Below, piece by piece: positions 9,371 through 17,903 of a stretch of DNA of 34,964 bases. This DNA is from Deltaproteobacteria bacterium (GTDB lineage Bacteria > JAMCPX01), in contig JAMCVD010000121.1 of NCBI GenBank assembly GCA_023381995.1, positions 1 to 34,964 on the forward strand, given 5' to 3'. Numbering within the stretch: position 1 is the stretch's first letter; each line of letters opens with the position of its first letter. Made by a program: the position numbers and the translations under genes. A model generated the notes under the pieces. The model was given only the letters and a program-made list of their open reading frames with translations. It was not told the DNA's origin and did not search any database.

Positions 9371-9608
9371 ACGCCCTGTCCTGTTCCGGGTCGTGCTTCC
9401 TTATCCACTCTATGAGCATCGCTGCATGCTCTTTTTCCTCGTCCATGTTGTGCTTGAGCAGGTGTCTCAGCTCCGGGTCTTTCGATGCGGCTATCCTCTG
9501 TTGGTACCAGTCGATCGCATCGAGTTCTTCAGAGAGGGATGTCCTCGCCCTCTCGAGGTCCCTGGACAGCTCATCGAGCCTGTCCCAGTCATTGTATGTC
9601 GCTGACAT
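9354..9608 (-). CDS. Encapsulated-ferritin-like (EncFtn-type) small ferritin-like protein
   Basis: ELDAIDWYQQRIAASKDPELRHLLKHNMDEEKEHAAMLIEWIRKHDP closely resembles the EncFtn core (E...DWYxQRxxASxDPEL...HNxDEEKEHAAMxxEWxRR). Confidence 0.8.
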   Translation of the reverse strand: MSATYNDWDRLDELSRDLERARTSLSEELDAIDWYQQRIAASKDPELRHLLKHNMDEEKEHAAMLIEWIRKHDPEQDRAFKEHD

Positions 9609-9617
9609 AATAAGCTC

Positions 9618-10859
9618 CTATTTCAACTCTTTTCTCGTGTAATCGAGGATCGCCCGTGCGATGACGAGCCTCTGGATCTGCCCTGTGCCCTCGAACACGT
9701 CGTACACCTTTGCGTCCCTCATCCATTTCTCGAGCAGGTGTCTCCTCGAGTAGCCCTCTGGTCCGTAAAGCTCTATCGCCTTTTGTGTTACCTCGTCGAC
9801 GACCGTGCCCGCCTTCGCCTTTGCCATTGATGCCTCCTTGAGGTTGGGCAGTCCGTGGTCGAGCATCCATGCGGCCTTCCATGTAAGCAGTCTTGCCGCA
9901 TTGATCTTCGCCTCCATGTCCTCGAACACGGTTTCTACGTACCCTCTTTTATGGATGGCCTTCCCATAGTTTATCTCGAGGCCGCCCTTCACGACGAGGT
10001 CTTCGTAGAGATAGTCGTACGATGCCCTCGCTATGCCCGTCGCCATCGCCGCTACGATGGGCCTCGTCGCATCGAACGTCTGCATTGCGCCCTTGAATCC
10101 CTTTTCTTCTTTTTTCTCGCCGCCGAGCAGGTTGTCCTTGTGCACGCGGCAGTCCTCGAGCACGACTTCCGCGGTGTCAGAGGCCCTTATGCCGAGCTTG
10201 TGTTCCAGCCTTGTCATTTTGATGCCGGGGTTGCCTTTCTCTACGACGAACGCCTTTATGCCGGACCTCCCCATGTCCTTGCCGAGCGTCGCCCAGACGA
10301 CGTAGAGGTCGGCCATTTCTCCGCCCGTGACGAAAATCTTGGTCCCGTTCAGTATATAGTAATCGCCGTCTTTGACCGCTGTGGTGCTGACCGCGGATGC
10401 GTCCGAGCCGAAGCCAGGCTCTGTCAGGGCCATCGCCCCGTAGCTCGGCTTCGGGCCGTTGAGTATTTTCATGAACCTTTTCTTTTGCTCGGGGGTAGCG
10501 GCAGCCATTATTGCGGCACCTCCCAGTCCGGGACCGGGGATCCTCAGCGTGAGGCCGGGACATCCCCACGCAAGCTCTTCGGTCGCGATGGCGCCGAGTA
10601 GGTTCATCTCCATTTTCGGCCTATCGTGCTTTCCCTTGCTCTCTGCGTCGTCTTCTTTGCTTCCCCCGCCTGCCTTTGTCGTGGAGAAGCTGAACCCGAG
10701 GGAGGTGAACATCTCGTGCGTCTTCTGGATGAATTCCGTAGGCGCCACGTGCTCCTCTTCATCGTATTTGCGTGAAATGGGCCTCATCACATCGCGCGCA
10801 TAGTTGTGCGTAAACTCTCTTGCCATTTTCATTATCGGGGTAAGTTCGAAATCTACCAT
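9618..10859 (-). CDS. Acyl-CoA dehydrogenase (catalytically complete by motif)
   Basis: MALTEPGFGSDASAVST, FVTGGEMADLYVV, C-terminal WMRDAKVYDVFEGTGQIQRLVIARAIL. Start taken at MVDFELTP. Confidence 0.92.
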   Translation of the reverse strand: MVDFELTPIMKMAREFTHNYARDVMRPISRKYDEEEHVAPTEFIQKTHEMFTSLGFSFSTTKAGGGSKEDDAESKGKHDRPKMEMNLLGAIATEELAWGCPGLTLRIPGPGLGGAAIMAAATPEQKKRFMKILNGPKPSYGAMALTEPGFGSDASAVSTTAVKDGDYYILNGTKIFVTGGEMADLYVVWATLGKDMGRSGIKAFVVEKGNPGIKMTRLEHKLGIRASDTAEVVLEDCRVHKDNLLGGEKKEEKGFKGAMQTFDATRPIVAAMATGIARASYDYLYEDLVVKGGLEINYGKAIHKRGYVETVFEDMEAKINAARLLTWKAAWMLDHGLPNLKEASMAKAKAGTVVDEVTQKAIELYGPEGYSRRHLLEKWMRDAKVYDVFEGTGQIQRLVIARAILDYTRKELK

Positions 10860-10869
10860 GGAAGCCTCC

Positions 10870-11967
10870 TTATACAATCGCCATAAATTCCGATACAGCA
10901 AACGACCGTGCGTCTCTGTACCACATCTCGACCGGGTGGTCCCTTGTAAAGCCGTGTCCGCCGAGGACCTGTGTGGCATTCCTCGTTACGAACATGGCCG
11001 CATCTGCTGCGTACCTCTTGCCCATGGATGCGTCCTTGTACGCGTCTATCCCCTTGTCGATCATCCACGCGGACCTCCATGCCATGAGCCGCATCGCGTC
11101 GACCTCCATGGCCATCTCGGCAAGGGTGAACGCCACGGACTGTCTCGATGCTATGGGCTCGCCGAACGCTATACGCTCCTTTGCGTATGCGAGGGCGTAT
11201 TCGTACGCGGCCCTGCACACACCCGTCGTAAGTGCTATCGATGCGGTCCTTGCGCGTGCGAGCAGTCCCGCAAACCCGCCCGACAGCCTGAGCACGTCGC
11301 TGCGCGGCACCCTCGTGCCTTCGAGGGATATCGTGAATTGCTTGAGGGCCCTGAGACCCTGGTTCTTCTCCCGCTCCTTGACCGTAAAGCCCCCGGATGG
11401 GACTATGAATCCGTCGATGCCCGCGAGCCCTTCGCCGCTGCCTTTTCTTGCAAAGACGATCGTAGCGAGCGCGGAGTCGGCAATCGCAACGAAGGCCTTT
11501 TCTCCGTTCAGTACGAAGTCGTCTATCTCATCGGCCGCCGCCGTCCTCAATGCCTCGGGATCGAATTTTACCGCGGGTTCCGCGAGCGCCGCGGTAAAGC
11601 CATGGAACTGGTCGGGCTTGTTCATGCCGAAGTATTTTTTCTTCTGGTCCTCCGTGCCGTAGAGCACAAGGGGGATGTTGACTAACGAGGGTGCCAGGAT
11701 GTTCAGCGCCATCGAGAGGTTGCCGTACGCGAGCTCTTCGAGGATGATCACGCCGTTGAGTGCCGAGAGCTCGCCACCAGGGCCGCCGTAGGTTTCCGGG
11801 ATATACCCTGTCGTCAGTCCGAGCTCGTGTCCCTGCTTTACGATATCGGAGGGTATCTCTCCGGACTCGTCGGACTGTCTGTCATATTTCCGCATGGCCG
11901 TGAGGGCGAAGTCCCTGCACGTATCGCGCAGCAGCTTTTGTTCTTCGCTTAATTCAAAAGAAACCAT
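10870..11967 (-). CDS. Acyl-CoA dehydrogenase family protein with degenerate FAD/catalytic motifs
   Basis: FELSEEQKLLRDTCRDFA, GYIPETYGGPGG, QVLGGHGFTRDHPVEMWYRDARSF. Start taken at MVSFELSE with an upstream Shine-Dalgarno. Confidence 0.9.
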   Translation of the reverse strand: MVSFELSEEQKLLRDTCRDFALTAMRKYDRQSDESGEIPSDIVKQGHELGLTTGYIPETYGGPGGELSALNGVIILEELAYGNLSMALNILAPSLVNIPLVLYGTEDQKKKYFGMNKPDQFHGFTAALAEPAVKFDPEALRTAAADEIDDFVLNGEKAFVAIADSALATIVFARKGSGEGLAGIDGFIVPSGGFTVKEREKNQGLRALKQFTISLEGTRVPRSDVLRLSGGFAGLLARARTASIALTTGVCRAAYEYALAYAKERIAFGEPIASRQSVAFTLAEMAMEVDAMRLMAWRSAWMIDKGIDAYKDASMGKRYAADAAMFVTRNATQVLGGHGFTRDHPVEMWYRDARSFAVSEFMAIV

Positions 11968-12154
11968 AGTGCCTCCTTTATGATAGAAGGTATAAAGGTC
12001 TCTTGATTGAAATGTCAACAAAGTTTTAAATGAATGTTTGCCTTTATGGCTCTTCTCCCATGGGCCATGGGGAAGGGGCTTTGGGAGAAAGTCCTTCCCT
12101 TTTCATCAGATACATACTATCATCCCCCCTATTGAAAGAAGGGCCCTACGAACA

Positions 12155-14377
12155 ATGGAGAAAAGATATACATATTACCTCGTTACCGGCGTAACAGCCT
12201 TTTTGTCCTTGGTCCTCATATTTGTCAATCCGTATCCGCTCATATCCATAAACCTCAAGCTTACCGATTTTATGATGGCCCACAGGGTCTCCGGAAGACC
12301 CGGCTCCACTGTCACCGTCGTCGCGATAGACGAAAAGAGCCTTGAGCAGATAGGCAGGTGGCCATGGGACAGGGCGACGTTCGCAGCCCTTGTGGACAAT
12401 CTCAGATCGGCCCGCCCTTCTGCGATAGGACTGGACGTCGTTTTTTCGGAGCAGCAGCACGACAGGGCACGACGTCTGCTGACGCACATCGCACGGGAGC
12501 TTGCTCCAATCGCCGGCGCGGACAGCGTAAGGGAGGACGTACAGCGGACATTGTCCAGCCTGCCCGATTCCGATGCCGTGCTTGCCGGTTCCATATCAAA
12601 GGCGGTAAATGTCGTACTCGGATATTTCTTCTACATGTCCAGAAGGCAGTTGCCCATGGGGCTGAGTGTGACGGACACATCATTCGCTTTCTCGCAGATA
12701 TCCTCCAGCACGCTGCCTGTGATAAAAATAGGTGTGCCGGGCATACCGCAGGCCTACTTCCCGGTCGTCGATGTCCCCGTGATTGGCTCCGCGACCATTT
12801 ACAAGGGCTTTTTCAATATGTTTCCGGACCCGGACGGCGTCGTAAGGAACTATACGCTTGTCCAGATCGCTCATGGTATGACCTTCCCGTCCCTGGGATT
12901 GGCGCTCGCCTCGCTCTATTCGGGCATGCAGCCCCTTGTTACGGAGGACAGCGCCGGTATAGCGTCTATAAAGCTGCTCCCATCGTCCGGCAGGGCTGTC
13001 AGGGTCCCTGCGGACAATTACGGGAGGATGCTTATCAACTATCCCTCCGGGGGGCATGCCGTCCCGACGCTGTCTGCGGTTGATGTGCTGAAAAACAGGT
13101 TCGATCATGGGTTGGTCTCGAATAAGGTCGTGATCATCGGGGCGACGGCCCCGGGACTGTACGACCTGAGGGTTACCCCGGTAAACGATACGCTGCCGGG
13201 CGTATTCATCCATGCCGCTGCCATCGAACAATTGATAAGCAGGCGGTTCCTGACCGATCTCTCGGAGAACCCGCTTGTCAATGCCCTGATGATACTCGTC
13301 ATCGCGGTCGCTTTAATCGTAGGTATGGACAGGATCTCGTCACCGTTATTCCTGGTCGCGCTCGCCGTATCGGTGCTGGGCTTTGTCTCCACGGCGTTTC
13401 TCCTGCTCTCCTTTGCTTCCACGATCCTCAATATGGTGTACCCCGTTTCGTCCATCGTGCTGTTCGGCGTGGTCCTGTCTTCTTACAAGTACGCGGTGGA
13501 AGAGAAAAAGGGACGGGAGGTCAGGAAGGCGTTCAGCCACTATGTGAGTCCGGCTGTCGTACGGGAGATTACGAAGGACCCGGAATCGCTGAAATGGGGG
13601 GGCGAGAAGAAGGATATCTCCATCCTGTTCTCGGACATAAGGGGCTTCACCGGGCTTTCTGCGTCCCTCAGACCGGAGCAGGTAGCGCTGTTGCTGCACG
13701 AGTACATGACGCGGATGACGCAGGTCGTTTTTGACAATAGCGGCATGCTCGACAAGTATATAGGAGACGCGATAATGGCGCTGTTCGGTACGCCGCTGTC
13801 GGCCGCGGACCATGCGGGGAAGGCCGTATCGTGCGGCATGGAGATGCGCAGGGCGTTGAGCGGTGTAAACAAAAGGCTGAACGACCTTGGGCTGCCCCGG
13901 ATATCCATAGGGATAGGTATCAATAGCGGTGAGGCCATTGTCGGCAATATGGGGTCTGCGATGCTGTTCGACTATACTGCCATAGGGGACAACGTCAATA
14001 TCGCATCGAGGCTCGAAGGCCTGAACAAATACTACGGCACGGACCTTATTGTGTCGGGACACACGTACGACCGGCTGCCTTCGAAGGGGATTTTGTTCCG
14101 GCTGGACCGGGTTGTTCCACAGGGTTCGGACAGGCCCGTCTCCCTGTACACGGCGCTGCCGGACAGCATAAAAGACGGAGGTAAGTTTACATCGATGTAT
14201 GAGAAGGCGCTGGCGCTTTATATAGAAGGCGGGTTCCGGGATGCACAGGCATTGTTCTCCGGACTCGCGGAAAGCTGGCCGCCCGCAGGGCTCTTAGCGG
14301 ACAGATGCGCATTGCTCGACGCTGCCGATAGGGGCACGGCCGCATGGGAAGGCTTTTATCGGTTTGATAAGAAGTAG
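12155..14377 (+). CDS. CHASE2-sensor adenylate/guanylate cyclase
   Basis: TVTVVAIDEKSLEQIGRWPWDR...IGLDVVF (CHASE2); three C-terminal TM helices; ILFSDIRGFTGLS...LDKYIGDAIMALFG...SIGIGINSGEAIVGNMG (class III cyclase). Confidence 0.92.
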   Translation: MEKRYTYYLVTGVTAFLSLVLIFVNPYPLISINLKLTDFMMAHRVSGRPGSTVTVVAIDEKSLEQIGRWPWDRATFAALVDNLRSARPSAIGLDVVFSEQQHDRARRLLTHIARELAPIAGADSVREDVQRTLSSLPDSDAVLAGSISKAVNVVLGYFFYMSRRQLPMGLSVTDTSFAFSQISSSTLPVIKIGVPGIPQAYFPVVDVPVIGSATIYKGFFNMFPDPDGVVRNYTLVQIAHGMTFPSLGLALASLYSGMQPLVTEDSAGIASIKLLPSSGRAVRVPADNYGRMLINYPSGGHAVPTLSAVDVLKNRFDHGLVSNKVVIIGATAPGLYDLRVTPVNDTLPGVFIHAAAIEQLISRRFLTDLSENPLVNALMILVIAVALIVGMDRISSPLFLVALAVSVLGFVSTAFLLLSFASTILNMVYPVSSIVLFGVVLSSYKYAVEEKKGREVRKAFSHYVSPAVVREITKDPESLKWGGEKKDISILFSDIRGFTGLSASLRPEQVALLLHEYMTRMTQVVFDNSGMLDKYIGDAIMALFGTPLSAADHAGKAVSCGMEMRRALSGVNKRLNDLGLPRISIGIGINSGEAIVGNMGSAMLFDYTAIGDNVNIASRLEGLNKYYGTDLIVSGHTYDRLPSKGILFRLDRVVPQGSDRPVSLYTALPDSIKDGGKFTSMYEKALALYIEGGFRDAQALFSGLAESWPPAGLLADRCALLDAADRGTAAWEGFYRFDKK

Positions 14378-14383
14378 ACTCCG

Positions 14384-15097
14384 TTAGAAAGGTCGGGCAT
14401 CCCGACGGGGGCGGCCCGCAGGCCGTTGGAGGGCAAGTCCTATTATTTTTTTGTAGAGAGCCCTATTGCTGCGGCCGCTGTTACAGCCTGTCTCGCCGAG
14501 GAACTTTTTGCCGAGCAGGAGCGACAATACGGATGCATTTGTCCTTTTCGCGGTATCGTCCTTTTTGTCCATGCTATTGAGCACGACGCCCAGCAGGCTC
14601 AGCCCATGTGCCTCCGTGCAGTCTACGGTGAGCATCGTATGGTTTATCGCCCCGAGCCTGTTTGCGGATACGACAAGGACCTCCAGGGAAAGCTCCCGGG
14701 CAAGGTCTGCGTACGACAGGTGCCTTTCGATCGGTACGAGCAGGCCACCGGCCCCCTCTACCACCACGAGGTCGTAGCTCCTGTGAAGTCGGCCGTAGAG
14801 AGTGACGACCTTTTTAACGTCTATACCTCTGTCCTCGATCCTTGCTGCGACGTAAGGGGCAGCGGGCGTCTTGAACCTGTATGGGTTCACTGTATCGATG
14901 TCGTTCATACCGCATGCCTTCATGAGCTTCACTGCGTCACGGGGGACGAGCCTGCTGTCTCTCGAACCGCAGCCTGTCTCGAAAGGCTTCATTGCAGCCA
15001 CACCGAGTCCGGCCGCCCGTGCCGTATTGATTATGCGGAGCGCGGTATACGTTTTACCAACCCCGGTGTCCGTACCTGTTATGAGTATACCTCTCAT
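14384..15097 (-). CDS. bioD: Dethiobiotin synthetase
   Basis: MRGILITGTDTGVGKTYTA...MKPFETGC...DLVVVEGAGGLLVPI. Confidence 0.92.
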   Translation of the reverse strand: MRGILITGTDTGVGKTYTALRIINTARAAGLGVAAMKPFETGCGSRDSRLVPRDAVKLMKACGMNDIDTVNPYRFKTPAAPYVAARIEDRGIDVKKVVTLYGRLHRSYDLVVVEGAGGLLVPIERHLSYADLARELSLEVLVVSANRLGAINHTMLTVDCTEAHGLSLLGVVLNSMDKKDDTAKRTNASVLSLLLGKKFLGETGCNSGRSNRALYKKIIGLALQRPAGRPRRDARPF

Positions 15098-15196
15098 GTA
15101 TGCAATCCCTGGTTCCTCTCCTGAAAGGAATCATAGTATTCAAAGCATAAAAAGGAAAGAGTTTGCGACGATAATGCCTTCCCTTGTGTTAAATAA

Positions 15197-15258
15197 ATTG
15201 CTTTTAAGCAATAACTTGACTACAAAAATAAAAATGTATACCTATAGTTGAGTATACT
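15197..15258 (+). promoter_or_regulatory. AT-rich promoter/operator region upstream of thrC
   Basis: Hairpin ATTGCTT-TT-AAGCAAT (15197-15212), TTGACT (15216-15221), and GTATAC repeated as a dyad (GTATACCTATAGTTGAGTATAC). Confidence 0.35.
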
Positions 15259-15284
15259 ACTAATGATTGATGAATGGAGGATGT

Positions 15285-16532
15285 ATGAGTTTCGTAAAAG
15301 GTCTGAGATGCAGGGAGTGTGGAGAGCTTTATCCAAAGCAGGCTCTGCATGTGTGCGAGCTGTGCTTCGGTCCGCTTGAGGTAGTATATGATTACGAAAA
15401 GATAAAGAAATCCATATCCAGAGATGTGATTGCCCAGAGGGGAAAGGGCATGTGGAGGTATAAAGAGCTTTTGCCGATAGATGGAGAGCCGGCGGTTGGT
15501 ATCGATTCCGGCTTCACGCCCCTGGTCAGGGCCCAGAACCTTGCGAAGACGCTCGGCATAAAAGAGCTGTATATAAAGAATGATACCGTGAACCATCCGA
15601 CCTTCTCTTTTAAGGACAGGGTCGTCTCTGTGGCGATCTCGAAGGCGAAGGAGCTCGGATTTGACACGGTGGCGTGTGCATCGACGGGCAACCTCGCGAA
15701 TTCAGTCGCGGCGAATGCAGCGGCGTGCGGATTGAAAAGCTATGTCTTTATCCCGTCCAATCTCGAGCAGGCAAAGGTCGTGAACACCCAGATATACGGT
15801 GCCAATGTCGTGGGTATAAAAGGCAACTACGATGAAGTAAACAGGCTTTGCTCCGAGATAGCGGGCAAGTATCACTGGGCGTTTGTCAATATAAACATAA
15901 GGCCATATTACGCGGAGGGATCGAAGACGCTGGCACTCGAGGTGGCAGAGCAGCTCGGCTGGCACGCACCGCAGAATATCGTCGTGCCGATGGCGAGCGG
16001 ATCGCTTCTGACGAAGGTATACAAAGGGTTCAGGGAGCTGTACGAGCTCGGGCTTCTATCGAGCATGGAGACGAAGATCTATGGCGCCCAGGCGACGGGG
16101 TGTTCCCCTATATCGGCAGCGGTAAAGGAGCGCCAGGAGCTCTTCAAGCCTGTCATACCAAAAACGATAGCAAAGTCCCTTGCCATAGGGAACCCCGCGG
16201 ACGGCTTCTATGCGATAGAGACCATCAATAAGACACATGGCTGGGCAGAGGACGTCTCGGACGACGAGGTCATAGAGGGCATAAAGCTGCTTTCCGAGAC
16301 GGAGGGTATATTTGCCGAGACGGCCGGGGGGGTAACCGTCGGTGTCGCCAAGAAGCTTGTGGAAGAGGGCAGGCTCCCGAGGAATGAGTCCGTCGTATTG
16401 CTGATAACCGGGAACGGGCTGAAGACGCAGGAGGTATTGATCAACAGGATCGATCAACTGATGGTGATACCCGCCAGACTCGATGCATTCGACGAGGTGT
16501 TCAGGGAAAAAGAAAGGGCGAAGTCGAAATAA
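15285..16532 (+). CDS. thrC: Threonine synthase
   Basis: Zinc-ribbon-like N-terminus LRCRECGELYPKQALHVCELCFGPLE; PLP-lysine motif NPTFSFKDR-like (HPTFSFKDRVVSVA); ACASTGNLANS; TEGIFAETAGGVTV. ATG at 15285 preceded by GGAGG. Confidence 0.92.
   Translation: MSFVKGLRCRECGELYPKQALHVCELCFGPLEVVYDYEKIKKSISRDVIAQRGKGMWRYKELLPIDGEPAVGIDSGFTPLVRAQNLAKTLGIKELYIKNDTVNHPTFSFKDRVVSVAISKAKELGFDTVACASTGNLANSVAANAAACGLKSYVFIPSNLEQAKVVNTQIYGANVVGIKGNYDEVNRLCSEIAGKYHWAFVNINIRPYYAEGSKTLALEVAEQLGWHAPQNIVVPMASGSLLTKVYKGFRELYELGLLSSMETKIYGAQATGCSPISAAVKERQELFKPVIPKTIAKSLAIGNPADGFYAIETINKTHGWAEDVSDDEVIEGIKLLSETEGIFAETAGGVTVGVAKKLVEEGRLPRNESVVLLITGNGLKTQEVLINRIDQLMVIPARLDAFDEVFREKERAKSK
16236..16268. repeat. thrC copy of a short tract shared with the JAMM gene
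   Basis: catggctgggcagaggacgtctcggacgacgag; 31/33 identical to 17766-17798, with 26 contiguous identical bases (16243-16268). Confidence 0.95.
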
Positions 16533-16544
16533 GGCCACGGTAGT

Positions 16545-17480
16545 ATGGATGATACCATGAAGCTGATAGATGTCGATAATATCATCAATGGCACCATACT
16601 CGAGCTGATAGGCAATACGCCTCTTTACAGACTGAAGAGGTTCTCTCAGAAGAGTGGGAAGGTAGAGGTATACGCGAAGCTCGAGAAGCACAACCCCGGC
16701 GGGTCCGTAAAAGACAGGCCTGCGCTGCGTATGGTACTTGAAGGCATAAGGACGGGGGATCTGACGGAATCGAAGGTCATACTCGAGTCGACGTCCGGCA
16801 ACACGGGCATTGCCCTTGCAATGATAGGGGCGGTGCTCGGCTACCGCGTAAAGCTCTATGTCCCCAGGAACGCGAGTGAAGAAAGGAAGAAGATAATGAA
16901 CGCGTTCGGTGCCGAGGTCGTATTGACCGACCCCGTGGAGGGCTCGGATGGCGCATACAGGGAGTGCATCATGGAGTACGACAGGCACAGCGACCAATAC
17001 TTCAAGCCCGACCAGTACAACAACCCTGCGAATGTGCGCGCACACTACGAGACGACGGCACCCGAGATCATACGACAGACGCGTGGCAGGCTCACGCATT
17101 TTATCGCGGGCATCGGTACCGGCGGCACGCTTGTGGGTACGGGAAAACGGCTGAAAGAGTACAACCCCGATATCCAGATCATAGGGGTTGAGCCCGATTC
17201 CCCTTTCCACGGCCTTGAGGGCCTGAAGCACATAGAGAGCTCCATAGTGCCGGGTATACTCGACAAGAGCGTCTACGACGAGGTCATACATGTCAATACC
17301 GAGGAGGCGTATAATATCGTCAGGCAGCTCGCGAGGGAGGAAGGCATACTCGTTGGGCAGTCGTCCGGGGCGGCCCTCTGGGCCGCGTTGCAGGTCGCAT
17401 CGGGTGCGGAGGAGGCCGTGATCGTAACGGTGTTCCCGGACGGCGGCTCGAACTATTTCAGTACAAGGCTCTGGGACTGA
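16545..17480 (+). CDS. Cysteine synthase-like PLP enzyme (CysK/CysM family)
   Basis: LIGNTPLYRLKRF, KLEKHNPGGSVKDRPAL, ESTSGNTGIALAMIG, GIGTGGTLVGTGKRLKE, GQSSGAALWAAL, VFPDGGSNYFST. Confidence 0.92.
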   Translation: MDDTMKLIDVDNIINGTILELIGNTPLYRLKRFSQKSGKVEVYAKLEKHNPGGSVKDRPALRMVLEGIRTGDLTESKVILESTSGNTGIALAMIGAVLGYRVKLYVPRNASEERKKIMNAFGAEVVLTDPVEGSDGAYRECIMEYDRHSDQYFKPDQYNNPANVRAHYETTAPEIIRQTRGRLTHFIAGIGTGGTLVGTGKRLKEYNPDIQIIGVEPDSPFHGLEGLKHIESSIVPGILDKSVYDEVIHVNTEEAYNIVRQLAREEGILVGQSSGAALWAALQVASGAEEAVIVTVFPDGGSNYFSTRLWD

Positions 17481-17482
17481 GC

Positions 17483-17890
17483 ATGATAGTAAAGGACGAT
17501 GCCTTGAAGCACATGAGGAGCCACCTCGAGCAGGCGTATCCGCACGAAGGCTGCGGGGTCATGCTCGGGAGCGACGGCGTTATTACGATGGTACACCGCG
17601 GAACGAATATAAGGCAGGACAGACGGGAAGACAGGTTCCTGCTCGATCCGTCCGATATCGTGCATGCGGAAAAGCTCGCACGGCAAAAAAGAGTGGAGAT
17701 CATGGGTTTCTATCATTCACATCCTGATCACCCTGCGCGACCTTCATTGACCGACCGTGAGGACGCATGGGAGGGCAGAGGACGTCTCGGACGACGAGTC
17801 GATAACGGCAGGATGGGAGACATAGGCGTGTTCAGGCTTTCGGAAGATGGCGCCGATTTTGTACAGGAAACGTTTACGATCGAGGATTAA
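17483..17890 (+). CDS. JAMM/MPN+ (Mov34/PAD-1, M67-type) metallopeptidase, with an anomalous internal segment
   Basis: YPHEGCGVMLG and JAMM motif GFYHSHPDHPARPSLTDREDAW. The next residues (EGRGRLGRR) do not look like the usual hydrophobic strand. Confidence 0.85.
   Translation: MIVKDDALKHMRSHLEQAYPHEGCGVMLGSDGVITMVHRGTNIRQDRREDRFLLDPSDIVHAEKLARQKRVEIMGFYHSHPDHPARPSLTDREDAWEGRGRLGRRVDNGRMGDIGVFRLSEDGADFVQETFTIED
17766..17798. repeat. JAMM-gene copy of a short tract shared with thrC (different reading frame)
   Basis: catgggagggcagaggacgtctcggacgacgag; 26 identical contiguous bases (17773-17798) to 16243-16268. Confidence 0.95.
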
Positions 17891-17903
17891 TAAGGAGGTA
17901 ACT

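Noticed and set aside
10804-11685. Plus-strand 293-aa ORF opposite the acyl-CoA dehydrogenases
   Set aside because: Shadow of conserved ACAD genes; no motif.
16056-17291. 411-aa antisense ORF opposite thrC and the cysteine synthase-like gene
   Set aside because: Mirror of strongly supported coding sequence, with no family motifs.
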